64,000 nucleotides of DNA from Lyophyllum atratum (GCA_014905825.1 JACGCN010000045.1:124001-188000); one strand, 5' to 3'. Positions 12,473 to 24,727 are shown, numbered from the stretch's first letter. Notes: generated from the letters alone by a model not told the origin. Numbers and translations: made by a program.

Positions 12473-13753
12473 ATGTCGTTCAACATGAACTTCTACCCGC
12501 GGCTCGGTGTTTCGCAGCCCTTCGATCCAGCACATAAACACGTCACGTCGCCGTTCGTCTCGCCCCGGGCATTGGCGAGCGTGCGTCTCCTCCTTGCCAC
12601 TTACACGCTCGTTACACTACTTTTTACGTTGATTTGGGAGGCGGTTAGAGATGATGGTGCTGCTTCGTGAGTCTGCTTCCTCTCTTCGCTCTTCGCATTC
12701 CGTCACGGGTGTCCAACCGCCTGCCTCATCTCCACATCCCCCCTTTCCTTCCCTCGACTCTGATTGACACCGCATTTTTCCTCCACAGATACTTCTCGTA
12801 CTTCACACACCTCTCCTACATCGGCCTCTGCGCCTACTTCTTCGCCTCGGGCGTACAAACCAATGCCTTCGCCCAGTCGCTCCGTATAACGGAGGGCACA
12901 GCATCCACAGCCTCGTATCCACTCCAGAGATGGCCGCGGCCTCTCCAGTTCCTTCATGTCCTGCTGCAACTTACTATCACCGTGTTCCGTGAGTAGCCTC
13001 CTTGACTCGTTCGTGGCGCGGCGCTGATGGTTTTTCCTCCCTTCCTTCCTTTCCACTTGATCCCTTGGTGTTACTTATTTGGTTTCGTTGTAAATATGTT
13101 GCGTTTGGTGCTGCTCGATGGGGTGTGCGGGAATAGCCATAATCGTGACCATCGTGTTTTGGATCCTTCTTGCGTCGCCAGCGGTCTTCTCTACCACACT
13201 AACCAGTGCGTCCTCCTCCTCCTCCTTCTCCCGGCTTTCGCTCTGTGGGGTCTTGAGCTCTCGGCATGTATAGGCTGGTCCAACATCTCCGTCCACGCCC
13301 TCAACATAGTCTTCGCCGTAGCGGAGATCCTCCTCACCAACATCCCACCCGCCCCATGGCTCACCCTCCCCCTCGGCTTCTTCCTCCTCGCGGGATACCT
13401 CGGTATCGCGTATATCACGCACGAGACGCAGGGTTTCTACGGTACGCCCCTCTCCATATCATCTCGTTCCGAAAAACGAACTAACCCAGACCCTCCCCCC
13501 TCCCCTTCCCGCAGCATACGCATTCCTAGACCCGCACAAGGGCGGAGGCATCCTCGCAGCCTACATCCTCGGCATCGCCGGGGGATACCTCGTCGTATGC
13601 CTCATCGTGCGTTTCCTCATCCTCCTGCGCATCCGCCTCGTTGCCTGGCATAGAGCGAGATCCGGGGAGGGCGTGGGCACGGTGATACCGGAGGCTATGG
13701 AAGAGTGGGAGGAGGTGGAGAGGCCGTCGAAGGAGCGGGGGGTGGCTGTTTGA
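12473..13753 (+). CDS. FAR-17a/AIG1-like multi-span membrane protein
   Basis: Five exons (12473-12666, 12789-12988, 13137-13205, 13274-13441, 13515-13753) join in frame. The protein has about six hydrophobic helices. YFSYFTHLSYIGLCAYFFAS and WSNISVHALNIVFAVAEI match the FAR-17a/AIG1/ADTRP pattern, where a Thr in the first motif and a His in the second are the catalytic pair of human lipid hydrolases for branched fatty-acid esters. Both candidates (Thr of YFTHL, His of VHALN) are present. The N-terminus FYPRLGVSQPFDPAHKHVTS and the segment YITHETQGFYAYAFLDP are strongly conserved among basidiomycete homologues as I remember them. The tail is charged and cytosolic. Assignment to the enzyme family is by motif, not alignment. 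Confidence 0.7.
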
Positions 13754-14264
13754 GAGGGGGGAGGTTTGGGGGGAGGGGTGCGGTGTGTGTGTGTATGTTG
13801 GTGGGAAGGAGGTGTGTATTGTATGGCTTGCATATTATGTTTGTTGTCACTTCTGGGACGATAATAAATCGCCGTAGACTTTTTCGTGGGTTTGTTGGTG
13901 GGGGTTCGTGCTACGCAAGGAGCGACCATGTGCTCGGGGTCAACAAAATACTCAGACATCTGTCTTATGGGAACCTGATCGTGCTCACGATTGAAAAGTG
14001 GTACATGGGTTTCATTGGAGACGTGCAAGATAGATAGATGAATAGATAACAGCCAGATGTGTGGTACCTATGTAGGTGGGCTCGGAGTCAAGGCGTACAG
14101 AGTATCGTCCAATGCGGGTATCATACGGGCGTGCAAACTGAGAAGAGGGGATGGATCAGAAGTAGCACATGGCTTGTGGTTCCGTGATGGGGTGAGGGAG
14201 AGGGGCCACGTAAAGGACGACAAGCTAGCTGAGGAGTATCAAGACATAGGTCGTGGTCGGTAGG
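13754..14264. other. Intergenic between convergent genes
   Basis: G/T-rich 3' region after the AIG1-like gene and before the Vti1 stop codon. No gene seen. Confidence 0.45.
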
Positions 14265-15211
14265 CTACCGCACGATCTTAAAATACAAGATTATGATAAT
14301 GAGGAGTATGATGCCAACGGTCATCCCAATGAGGATAACACGCTGCTTATACATCCTGAAAGAAGATATAAATCATGCTTGTCAAGGTTGACGTAACTTG
14401 ACTCACTGTCTAATCATCTTCTTGACTGTACCTCCGGCACGGTCAATGTTGGTATCCGCAGTATGAAGCTAGAGGACAGAAAAGAGACTTTCAGTGTCAT
14501 GTTCCGACGAGATAAGCAGAAAAAAGCCGGGGTAGAAAAGCACCCAGTGCAAGACAACTTAGTGAACTGGCGTACCGTAGTTCTTGCATTCTCAATCGTC
14601 TCCCTCTGGCCGACCAAGTTCCTCAAGATATCCGCTCCCACGTCCTCCGTCTCCAGAGCAATTCTCTGCGTATCCCTCAGGCGCCTGTTCCCACTATCCA
14701 GCGTCTGCGTCCCTGCAAGCAGCCGCGCCCTATCACTTTGCTCGCCATAGGGATCGTCGGAGAAGCCTCCTCCGCCTCCTCCGCTCCGCGCAAGGAGCTC
14801 AGTCCGCGACTGCTGCGCATGAACATCCTTAGCAAGCTTCTTGAACCGCGTAAGGTCGGCCTTGGCCTGCTTTAGCCGTGAAAGATACTGGGACTTGATG
14901 GATTGGGGAATGCCTTGGATCTCCACCTCGAGAGCGGAGACCTGCGTGACGACCACCAAATCTAAGTTTCGCACTACGAAACGTGAATGAGTATACGCAC
15001 TATGTCATCAGCCTCGTCGAGCTCGATCTCTACTTTTCGTAGAGCGGCCTTGCGCTGTTCTGAGCGTCTTGTGAGTCGTAATGGATAGAGACAAGTGGAG
15101 CTACTGCGCACCTCCAGTCCCGCTGCTCTCAAGCTTATCTTTGATGCCTTCGACGATATGCCGGAAGTCGAGCTCGTATGAGTCAAACAGCGCCGTGGGT
15201 GTCTGGTCCAT
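14265..15211 (-). CDS. VTI1: v-SNARE Vti1
   Basis: Five exons (15211-15112, 15059-15001, 14941-14576, 14468-14407, 14355-14265) give about 225 residues. The N-terminal Habc bundle starts MDQTPTALFDSYELDFRHIV and continues with RKAALRKVEIELDEADDIVS and LEVEIQGIPQSIKSQYLSRL. The SNARE motif is in TQTLDSGNRRLRDTQRIALE and TEDVGADILRNLVGQRETIE, followed after introns by TADTNIDRAGGTVKKMIRQM. The zero-layer residue expected in this Qb-SNARE falls in the LVGQRE block. The last exon encodes the single C-terminal anchor VILIGMTVGIILLIIIILYF. Vti1 acts in Golgi, endosome and vacuole fusion. Gly-rich linkers before the SNARE motif are slightly longer than in yeast. Confidence 0.95.
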
Positions 15212-15554
15212 CGTCAAGGTGCGCTGGAGGCTGTTGCTGGTGGTGAGCAAACCAGTGCCGCCCAAGAACGGCAGTCGTTTACGTAAGTGTGTCCGGGGAC
15301 CTCGTGCAAAATTGATCCTGATCCGGAACACAACGTCGACCTCGGCGCACATTTCCTTCCGCTCGGCGCTCGCGTTGGGCAACGCGCGCGAATCTATTTA
15401 CGTTCGATCAGGTTCAATCACAATGATCGTCTGGTCGAGCAATCAACTTGAACCAAGTACAAGGAGGTACGAGATTTGCGCTCCACGTGGAATGTGCATA
15501 AATTTGCCATCCGGCTCTCTTAACACCGGACGAGGAGGTCAACATTCACGGCGG

Positions 15555-15564
15555 TATATAAAAA
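15555..15564 (+). promoter_or_regulatory. TATA box
   Basis: TATATAAAAA lies about 85 bp before the ATG at 15649, a plausible core promoter for the following small gene. Confidence 0.5.
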
Positions 15565-15648
15565 TGCATGGGAAGTCGACAGGAAGTCCAAACTCGAAGG
15601 CCTTCCCACTCCCGCACTGCCTGTTCAGAGACCGCTCAGACCAGCGCC

Positions 15649-16330
15649 ATGTTCACCTTCTCGACTGTTGACCTGCTAAACGCGACTCTGAGTAGCTCAG
15701 GAGCTACCTCGTACCGCACGAAGACTTCAATCGGGTTCAAGGGGCGCAAGGCAACGACTCTAACAGCGATCACTGGGATGGAGCAGCGGGTGGTGGGTGG
15801 GATCGATTGGCGAGAAAAGGACATGGTCATTGAAGGACAGACTTGGGATTTGTTTGAGCTGAAGAGCCGTCCTGCAGGCCCGACGGATACGTGAATCAGA
15901 GTTGACTTCCTTCTCCTCCAGATTATACTGATGCGTCTCCAACGACTTCGTAGGTTAAGGGTCTGGCATTGGGCAGGTGACGATTACAAGGTCAAGTTAT
16001 ATGGGAAACAGTGGACGGTATGTCTTCCTGCTTCTCGATGGTCGTAACTTACTCGTGACCAGGCCATATCGGCGAAACAACGTAAACCGCTCGTGACGCT
16101 CAGCCAAAGCGAACAACGCATTTTCAAGTCCTCGAAGCCTGCCACCATCCAATTTCACGCCGAGCTGTCGGAAGCCAACATGGTATTCTTCCTTTTGGTC
16201 ATGATATATTCCGAAGTCAGGTGGCGGGATGAAGACGTACGTTTATAGAGACTTTTTTCCCCTTCCGGAAAATGTATCTGATTGACCATGACAGGTGGAC
16301 GGACATCTCGGGAATGAGCTCTCTGATTAG
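15649..16330 (+). CDS. Small unknown protein, DUF6593-like pattern
   Basis: Four exons (15649-15890, 15954-16017, 16063-16236, 16295-16330) join in frame with clear GT..AG borders. The protein begins MFTFSTVDLLNATLSSSGAT and includes GGIDWREKDMVIEG, LRVWHWAGDDYKVKLYGKQW, KPATIQFHAELSEANMVFFL and a short C-terminal exon ending NELSD. The alternation of 'T.T....I.W.....I.G', a Trp-rich centre and a hydrophobic final strand resembles the small DUF6593-type proteins that are abundant in mushrooms, but I cannot confirm this without an alignment. No signal peptide or membrane helix is evident. Function unknown. Confidence 0.5.
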
Positions 16331-17535
16331 ATACCCAGGGGCCAGGACATTTATCGGCCGCGCTTTATTACACACACGGAGAACCGCGGCTTGCTTTTTC
16401 ACTTGCTATCTTAAATCGCTATATATTATGATACCCTAGACGTATAGTAGCCATGTCTACTCCTTATACCTCCGACTCACCAATTGTACTTTCCTTGCTA
16501 CTCTCGGCATCGTCGATTTCCGAATCGCTATTGCACGAAAATTCAGTGGCATGGCCCCTAAGGTAGTTCGGAATTTTGAAGGTCAGCACACGTACGCTTC
16601 AGTGCACATCGTATTTCCCAATCAGCAAGGCGATAGTATCAAGACGCCATTCGGAATATCATTCGTATGTCCCAATGATTAGCTTCTGGGAATTACGAAC
16701 GGTGGGATGCAAGAGTTACGAGGGTGCTGGAAGAATAAAGTTGCACGTTGCCTTGATCCATGCTTCACGGCGCGCATCGTCCTCCTCAGCTTCTCCTTCG
16801 AAATGCTGAGGGCCTTCGCTTTTTCTGTACCTTGAACTGCCAATCTGATTCCTTCTTGATACGATTCGGAAGCTGCTGCATCGGGAGATCGCGGACTGTT
16901 AGGAGGGATTGCCTGTATATTCTCCTGAAAAATGTCCGAAGTCCCGAATCAAAGGCTCCACTTGCTGTATAAGGCCAATGGATAGATCAACTCCGTCCAG
17001 CGCTGTCCTACAGTAAACAACATTCCCCCATCGTAGCCAGGGACCGCATCGAGAAGTGACTGAAAGCCTGGCAGTTCAAATCGAAGAAGCGAAGTGTTGT
17101 CGTTACGGTGTGGTCGATCGTTGAGGCCGCTAGTGGTTGAATGGCATGTCGACATGGGATGACCATTGACACGAAAAATCAAAGGTGCGTCGACTTCCAT
17201 GTTCGTTGGGGGACGGACGGCGTGATGTCAAATGGTTGTGGATCGCACCCAAACTGATCGAACAACGTACCATGCAGCTATAAGGACCCAGCCGATGTGA
17301 TGTAAAATGATATACCTTGAAAATGACAGCCCTTTTACTTCTTACTAGTGCAGCAGCCATTGCAATCCACTTCAATCAAATTGGGGTATACATATCCACC
17401 AGAAAGCATGAGCATCGAAAAAGCGAAAGGGCCAACGAGAATAAATATTCCGCTATAAAGAGCTAGATATGTAAGCATACTGTAGGGGGAAAACAGCAAG
17501 ATAAATACACTCAATCGGATTAGTATCATACAGGA
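16331..17535. other. Intergenic, no recognised gene
   Basis: Short open stretches exist on both strands (for example 17200-16949 and 17529-17335 on the minus strand), but none shows domain features or joins into a longer exon chain. One minus stretch at 17529-17335 is very hydrophobic and could be a decayed membrane helix. Confidence 0.35.
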
Positions 17536-17889
17536 TCATCTTGGGGGCTCCGAAACCGGAGGATTCACGAGGTTGGATTGCCCATGCGTGGCAACTACCT
17601 CAGTATTATTTCTTGACGTTAGCATGCTATTACTTGGCGTAGGTTGGGTTACTATGCGCCCGGAAGCATCTCTAGTATAGTTCCTAGCGGCGAAGTGGTC
17701 CTCGATCTCTTTCTCTCGGGGGTCTTTCCTTTTCGAGCGCCCGCAGCAGCTGGGTTCATCGTTATTCTCGGTTCCGCCAAAGCCTGTGAGATGGACACAA
17801 AAATAAAGGGATATACGCTGGATTTGATATCGAGAAAGCTTACAACAGCAGGTACAGAGGTATACAAGTCCCATGCCTACATCGCCCAT
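17536..17889 (-). CDS. Small Cys-rich protein with N-terminal MGxxxxG
   Basis: Two exons (17889-17844 and 17783-17536) join through a gtaagc..cacag intron. The N-terminus MGDVGMGLVYLCTCCC starts with Met-Gly, so N-myristoylation is possible, and the Cys cluster looks like palmitoylation sites. The body has EPSCCGRSKRKDPREKEIED and NYTRDASGRIVTQ. The 'RDasGRIV' element recurs in short basidiomycete Cys-rich proteins. A polar Thr/Asn/Pro-rich tail ends the protein at about 97 residues. It probably sits on the cytosolic face of a membrane. No function known. Confidence 0.6.
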   Translation of the reverse strand: MGDVGMGLVYLCTCCCKLSRYQIQRISLYFCVHLTGFGGTENNDEPSCCGRSKRKDPREKEIEDHFAARNYTRDASGRIVTQPTPSNSMLTSRNNTEVVATHGQSNLVNPPVSEPPR

Positions 17890-19116
17890 GATCTGCTTTT
17901 TCGTCAATTCGGAGAATGTGCTGATAAAGTCCGATCCTAGGGTGCTTGGGTGGATTGGAAAGTAGTCTTAAGGTAAGATGAGAACCTGCCAGTGAGCGGC
18001 GACACGCAAGCCCTGTCATCACTGATACCCGGTCCGGGGCCCGGATTGCTCTTGTTTGTCCTCGATGGTTCCAAAAAACAACTCTTGTCTCTTTTTCAAA
18101 AACCCCACCTTGACCTCACCGTGACCCTTTATACAAGCTGCCATTTCGTTCTACGACATTCTGCAATTATGTTTCTCAACTATTGCACCCTAACTTTGCG
18201 CAGATTCGTTTCTAAATTGTGAAAAGACAGTGCTCATCATCCGGCAGATTTTGTCCAGCACATCGGCATACTCTTGAGTTGTCATTTTCGTGGGTTCTTA
18301 TGCTTGACATTGTCTTCCCCGAAGAATTCATGACTGTTCCATGTACATCAACAGTGGTCTGCCTTTTCAAAGGCTCGTGGCCCAGCGGACGCAGGATATC
18401 GGAGTCATATTCCTACGATCTTTTTCATCAGCTTAGCCCGCTTGCGCATGGCAGGATCCAAACCTCCCCTACCGTGCGGAGCTCTTTGACCGCACCATAC
18501 ACGATTTAGATGCTTAGAGAAGTTGACGACTGGCCCTCGATTAGCGAGGGCTCGTGAAGCCAACATTTCGCTACTTACCCTCGTTCATGCGCCCCCTCTT
18601 AAGGAGCCGGACCGCTAATCTGAGGTTACCGAATCCCTGAACTCGTTACAAATACCATGGCTTGTGTAAGCCATCCGCGTGGATGCATGAGGCTCTTACC
18701 AAGGCTGCCTCGGACAAGTCGGTGCCTGATACTGTTTCGGTTCCTCTGGCCCATCCTTGGGCAGGTTGGATATCCAGGTCCTGCTCCCCATGCCTTCTAG
18801 ACTGGATGTTTTTTGCGCTTGTATTGCGTGGACGCCTACACTGGCAGGACGAAGAAGCGCGATACTGAGACGTCGACGCACTGCGTGATGGTGACTAGAG
18901 CGTCATCGACGCCGCAACCACGCGGTGCGGAGATCGATTGCCATCTTGCTTACATATTACATCCTGGTGCCACACTGGATGAAATTCCTCGCCAACCAGA
19001 TGACGAAGATCTTGATAACTAGCTTGCAAACAACTTGCTCACCAACCATGAACAACCGAAAAATATATAAGTGAGCGGTCTGCGACTTCTTATGTAGAAC
19101 CAACACAGTATCCACA
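17890..19116. other. Intergenic with possible relic near 18.8-19.0 kb
   Basis: A + strand stretch ending at 19022 reads LAYILHPGATLDEIPRQPDD with an acidic tail before its stop. It looks like the end of a real protein, but I find no matching upstream exons. It may be a relic. The last 60 bp hold the promoter of the Hsp31-like gene. Confidence 0.3.
19064..19070 (+). promoter_or_regulatory. TATA box of Hsp31-like gene
   Basis: TATATAA lies 47 bp before the ATG at 19117. Confidence 0.55.
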
Positions 19117-20132
19117 ATGTCTTCCATCCTCTTCGTCTACACTTCTGCCAACAAGACCCTCACTGGCAACCAGACGGTGAGCTCCAACGAATTTCTGTCG
19201 AGCATTGCATTGACAGAAAACCGCAGGGGTGGTATCTGCCAGAAGCCGCACACCCATACTATGTGCTCGCTCCCCATTTCAGTATCGATTTCGCCTCACC
19301 CAACGGGCCGAACCCTCCTATCGATGAAGGGAGCATTAAGGTAAGTCGATTCCATCACTTGCAGCTTGGCAGGTTCTCTGAACGCCTTTCCAGGTTTTTG
19401 CAAAGGACGAACATAGCGTCAAATTCCTCAACGACGACACCGTCAAAGAGAAGTTTGCGAATGCAAAGAAGCTTGCCGATGTGGAGTCTAAGGACTACGA
19501 CGCGATCTTCTACGTCGGAGGCCATGGTCCAGTCATGGACCTGCCGTTTGACGCGACCAATGCGAAACTTGCATCTGAGGTGAATATATACATAGCACGC
19601 TACATCCCCGTGGCCGTTTTTAATGGCTGGACTCTAGTTTTATCAAGCAGGGAAAGTCACAAGCGCGGTGTGCCATGGAACGGCGTATGTTCCAATTTAT
19701 TTTATCACGTTGAGGATTCGTCTCACGAGCCCTCGCTATATAGGGCACTCGTCGGCGCAGTAGACGCGTCGGGGCACTCCATCTTCGCTGGTAAGGCTTT
19801 CACAGGCTTCTCCAACGCCGAAGAAGAGTCCATCAATAATGTTCAGGTAAGCATCTCCACCGTGACGACACATACATTGAAGATAATGACCGCTAACATG
19901 GCAATATAGGGTGTTCCTTTCCTGCTCGAGGACAAGATCAATGGACTCGGCGGCAAGTACGAGAAGTCTGCTGCGCCATGGGCGGTGAGCTGACCGCGTG
20001 TCTTCTCCATCTTCCGACGCTTACTAGTTGTTTCAGCCCCACGTCGTCGTCGACGGCCACCTCATCACAGGCCAAAATCCTGGGTCAGCTACCGGAGTCG
20101 GCCAGGCAATTCTCAAAGCATTGAAGAAATAA
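19117..20132 (+). CDS. Hsp31-type class I glutamine amidotransferase-like protein (DJ-1/PfpI, glyoxalase III)
   Basis: Seven exons give about 240 residues. The protein begins MSSILFVYTSANKTLTGNQT and after intron 1 GWYLPEAAHPYYVLAPHFSI, with FASPNGPNPPIDEGSIK next, the Hsp31 signature region containing the Asp-Glu pair. DAIFYVGGHGPVMDLPFD precedes the nucleophile elbow VTSAVCHGTAAL, where the Cys-His-Gly is the catalytic site. GKAFTGFSNAEEESI and HLITGQNPGSATGVGQAIL complete the fold. Family members convert methylglyoxal to D-lactate without glutathione and act as stress chaperones in the cytosol. All expected catalytic elements are present, so it should be active. A TATA box 47 bp upstream suggests inducible expression. 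Confidence 0.93.
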
Positions 20133-20635
20133 GTATACGAGGAGAGAGTAGAACAAACTTATAGTCATATCATTTCAATGTGACATTCCGTGCTTGATCT
20201 CTTGACTTAGCTGTGGGATGCCGGGAAACGCGAGTTATTGATCTGTAGGTATATGAACGACAGGGACAAGAAGTCCGCACCAGCAAGGCTAAGCCAAACG
20301 CCGTCTACCGCGAATGCATTTGATGATGGCGCCTTTTTGCTCTCTTTCGAGCACCATGAAAGGACTTCATACAGTATGTGAGATCTAATCGGGATATGAA
20401 ATAATTCAACGCCACCTCGCACGCTTATAGGGTATCCCACTCCTTGTGTCACAAGCTCTGTTTCATTAGTCTCCCCGAGACAACACGATTTCTGAACATG
20501 CGCAGCATTGAACTTCCTTATGTAACGTACATCTCAGAGAATCATGTCGTCACCTCCTCGCCGGGCGATATTGAACGTCCTATTGCCCTTTTTTTCTACG
20601 ATCACGCCCACCTCGGCCCGACTGCACATCCACTG
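20133..20635. other. Intergenic between convergent genes
   Basis: No gene seen. Holds 3' regions of the flanking genes. Confidence 0.45.
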
Positions 20636-22057
20636 CTAAAAGTCGTCGCCCTCCCTCGCCCTTCTCTGTTCCACCCACCTCGGCCCAAACAACCCCTCCA
20701 ATAGTTCCTTGACGCCCACAAGCCTCGTCTCCTCGCACCCCTCCCCATCCCCTCCCCATCCCACCTTCCACCTCCGCCAATTCCGTATCGTTTCTGTACT
20801 GCGCCGCGCAGTGCGTGCAGCGAGCCACCACTGGTAGTAGTACCACTCATCAACACATCGCTCACCAAGCTCCTCCTTTATCCTGACAACGAGCTTCGAT
20901 GATAAAATCCTTAATTGCGGGAGCGGCGGCGTGCGTAGAAGAGCAGCGACCAAGGGTCCGACGGACGTGGGGCGCGGCGGGAGTTGCCCTGCGCGCTTCG
21001 GGGAAACGACGCCGAAAAATCTTGCGGGGTGCCGGATCATTAAGGTGTTAATGAGAGTCTGGTCTTTGCCTACGAAGTGGAATGGCGGGCGCAGTGGTGG
21101 TTTCTCTGAAGCAGGCGCGTGGGGATGGTGCCGACCGGGCAGCGGCGGAGGCGGGACGGTTGAGATGTAGTGATTGTGCTGAGCATAATACGCACGAGAA
21201 AACCAGGATATACCAATAGGCGTGGACCCGAAGAAAGAACCTGTTTGTCCATACCGTCAACGTGACATCCATTTGCCCAACAAAAGGATCTCTTCAAAGC
21301 TGTCGTAATGCTCACCTTCACCGAAGTCAATATCCATTGGGCCCATGTCAGCTGTCCACGCATATTCTCCCACTCCAGGAAGCTTCATTATCGGGACGAA
21401 TATCATATCTTCTTTCCGTTCTCCTGCAGCCTTGCTTGCCGAGGTAAAAACATGGTCGACGCGTTCCGGGTCCGGCCACGCGCCAAACGCATGGGGGTCA
21501 CGGAAGGAGCCTGCATCGTTCCAAAAGGCATAATCGTAACTGAATCCAAGGGAATCACGAAGATGAAGCAGCGCCTGCTCAAGGAGCCACGGTTTGGCAT
21601 TCCACACAGCGTACAGTTCTGGACTGTGGATATCCTGCTCGCGGTCCCAGGCGTGCATCTGCACGTACTTCGGCCAGTGAGCAGCAAGTGGAGGTATGGC
21701 GAAGGGGGTCGTGTACGTGGTGTTCATGGTGAGTATCCGCGTGTGGTTGGATGACTCGTGTAGGGAGCGGACTAGGGGCTCGAGTGTGGGCGTGGTGTAG
21801 AAGTAGACATCGCAATCGATACCAGAGGTCCCTAGAAAATGGGCAAGCCAGTCTCTATAATCGTCATCCGAGTGCTTGGAGTGCTCGAGTGGGAAGAGCG
21901 CGGAGACAAGGAGAACGCGTATACCCGGGGTGGCGCTAATGGAGTGCTCCTGGGCGCGGTTGCCAGTATAACGCGTGAGCTTGAGAACTCTGAAAAAGAC
22001 TAGGAGTACGAGGCAGACAGCCACCACGCGAAATAGCTTTAACCGTCGGGGCATCAC
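20636..22057 (-). CDS. Type II membrane protein, HtrL/YibB-like domain, basidiomycete family
   Basis: Two exons (22057-21316 and 21240-20636) encode about 448 residues. A short Arg/Lys-rich cytosolic end is followed by one signal-anchor helix (VVAVCLVLLVFFRVL), then a lumenal domain. Diagnostic blocks are RVLLVSALFPLEHSKHS, DVYFYTTPTLEPLVR, KYVQMHAWDREQDIHSPELY, AVWNAKPWLLEQALLHLRDS and YDYAFWNDAGSFRDPHAFGA. The 'FWNDAGSFRD' acidic motif may play the metal- and sugar-nucleotide-binding role seen in glycosyltransferases. After the intron, GSFFGSTPIGISWFSRAYYA and HFVGKDQTLINTLMI complete the conserved core. A glycosyltransferase-like Golgi role is inference. The linker before the last motif is unusually Pro/His-rich. 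Confidence 0.75.
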
Positions 22058-22305
22058 AGAGGGGAGGGAGCAGGCGTCGTCTCAGTGTACAGTAGCATGA
22101 AAAACCTATCCTCGGCGGCCGGTGATAACATCAAAAGCGCAGAACGTCAATTTCGTAATTATTGATGTCTCACCTGCGAGGTAAATCATCCCGCAGTACG
22201 TCTTCCCGATGGGTTATGTACACGCAGCTGTTACTTCGGAAAGCAGTGACTAAGTCCCGCAGTCTATGACCCAGCTGATCTATATCCAAGTGCTCAAAAG
22301 GGGAA

Positions 22306-24241
22306 TTATTGCGGAAACAGCACCTCATTCACTCTCTTGGCAAACTCAGTGTCGCCCTCGACGCGCTCGAATCCAAACAGCCGACGGGCTTCCACCGTGC
22401 GCAGGCCCTCGAGTCCTACCCTCCCTACGAATTGAGACTCGCCTTCACCGCCGGGAAAGTCGCTGTCATACATTGACGGCATTGAGTCTGACTATTTTGG
22501 GGCTCATGAAGTGATGGGTGACTCACGGTGCGGGAAGCCCGGCGAGGAAGTTGAGGCGCTGATCTCTAAGATAGCTTGCACTGGTATCACGACTATGAAC
22601 GATTTTTCTGCGTCGCAGGCGATTAAACACTCACTTGGATACAGTAAGAGGGGCGGCGGGGATATAGAACACAGAGGAGTCGGACTTCCCACCGTGCTTC
22701 CCTTCAACAGCGTGCACGACGTCGCAATGCCCTACACAAGATGTCTCAAACAAAAAAACGAAACGCGGAGAAGAGGATCTGAATACTTACAGTACACTTG
22801 ATCGCCAGGTTCCACCTTGGGCACAGACACCATTGTCCGTTCCAGCTCCAAGTGTGGGTGCGTCATGGGATTGAGCTCCTGAGCTTTTGCCATCGCGCTT
22901 CCCGGGAATGCCGTGCCGTCTGTGTCGGGCTCCCAGTCGCTGAATTTCAAAGATGATGACTTGGGGTTAAGCGGGCGGAAGAATGGGCGAAGCATGAGGT
23001 ACGATGTAGCAAGTGAGAGCATGGGCAGGACGCGGAGTGTGCCTTCGCCGGGGCCGGTGGTTGAAAGGGCCGTCCAACCTTGCCAAGGGCGAAAGATGGA
23101 GCACTGATTCCTATGACGCGAAATGCATCAGAGACTTGATAGAATTGAAAAAATGAATGAATGAATTCAACGTACGAGGCGTTGTACAAATCCTGCTTGG
23201 CATCTAGCCGCGGGGTGACATCGAAAGGATCATGATCCCGCCACGTCTTTCCCGGGTCACTTCTAAGGATCTTTCCAAAGACACTGCGGAAGCCCGGGTC
23301 TTCCCAGCGTTCCAGCGAGCCGCCGTCGATATGGGGTCCAAGAGCAAATTTCGCATCCCCTGGCTGACGAATGCGAAGGCGGTCGAAGTACGACATAGGG
23401 GTATTGAGATCGATTCGCGCCAAGGAGGCGGCGTCGGAGGCGTGCCACAAACCGAGGAGAGCCTTCTGTGTCGTGAGGAGCGCGGGGTGAGTGCGTGCGG
23501 CCACCAAGGCGGGGGCGTTGTAGAGCTCGAAGACTTGTATGTTGTCGGCAGGGAAACCTGGAACAGGACAACATATGTTGAATAAATTAAGGTGGAAATC
23601 CGATATAAAAGACGACCATACCTCGCACGCGATCTTTGTTAGCGGCAACGTAGTCTCTAATAGACTGCTTCCAGGCCAAGGCATCCTACTCAAAATGAAT
23701 GAGACTGGAAACATGAAAAGGGCATGATCTTACCTCTTTCGGTACCCCACCAGTTACGATGATCGTGCCCGTCTTCTTCACCCTCGCGATCTGGCTTTCC
23801 GACAGCCCGTTCTTGATGTCGTCGTAACTTATTCGTGGAATCATCTACAAATTTGGCGACCAAGAAATCAGCATTTGTACGATCTGCACACGTCCATATG
23901 AATGTAACACCTGGACTTACGTCTTGACCCCGGGTCGCCACCTCTTCCACTGCACCCTCGAGCTCTGCAAGTACCTCCTTCCAACTCTGCACCATATCGT
24001 CCCTCCACAGCTCCTTCTTCAATTCTGCAAAGCGTTGTGGCAGCTCCGCTGCGCTCTCCCCAGTAAGTGTTGTGAAGATGTCGGAGATCGTGCCCTCTCC
24101 TTTCGGGAGTCGGGATGCGGTCTCGCTGCTTGTTGTCATCATCGAGCGTGCTTTAAGCTTTTGAATGGAGACATTAAGTCTTGGGGCGCTATGAAGAATC
24201 GTGCGACATGCGACGGCGCTGAGAGGGTAGGGCTTGATCAT
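22306..24241 (-). CDS. DUF1479 family protein, Fe(II)/2-oxoglutarate dioxygenase-like
   Basis: About seven exons. The first encodes a basic, hydrophobic N-terminus (MIKPYPLSAVACRTILHSAP) that resembles a mitochondrial presequence. Translation could also start at the Met-Met pair about 34 residues in. Exons 2 and 3 carry IPRISYDDIKNGLSESQIAR and KKTGTIIVTGGVPKEE, the DUF1479 opening. The core includes FELYNAPALVAARTHPALL, FALGPHIDGGSLERWEDPG and, two exons later, HCDVVHAVEG. His and Asp in PHIDGG, with His of HCDVVHAVE, are candidate iron ligands, consistent with the cupin/2OG fold assigned to this family. The substrate is unknown. The stop is at 22306, after VNEVLFPQ. Confidence 0.88.
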
Positions 24242-24727
24242 CTTCGGAGAGGCGATCCTGCGAAGTGGTTAGCTGAAGAGCTGTTCGTCCAACAGAAAGG
24301 CGTTATAGATGGTGTAGGTTCAAGGGTACACAGGGGTTATGGGCCTGGCCCCGTTCATGGCAGTTATTCTCATGGACGCGGTGAAGCGGTCTTGGCAGGT
24401 GCCAGAGCAAGGCACATAGTTGAGCCGTTTGTAGTCGGCCCGAAAAAGCCGGGTGCTTGTAGTATTATTCCGACAAATGTCCGTACTTGTGAGCGCGATA
24501 CTCGACGACTAGTGTAACTTGACCAGGGCTACTGCATTGACTCGATGTCTAATCTACAAGTCGATCGTCTCAAAATGAGGTGGGCCAGCTCTAAAACCTC
24601 TCAAAACATGATGGCAGTCTGACACAACCTTCTTTCACTGATACTTGATAGCTCTCGAGTCTCAATAATGCTGGGAGCGTCGTGGATAACATGAACGGCT
24701 GGGCCTGGCGTGTTAGTCAAATTCATT
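24242..24727. other. Intergenic between two minus-strand genes
   Basis: Promoter of the DUF1479 gene and 3' region of the Cys-rich gene. Nothing else seen. Confidence 0.4.

Noticed and set aside
20580..20868. Gly-rich minus-strand frames
   Set aside because: Alternative frames of exon 2 of the YibB-like gene, which has the conserved motifs.
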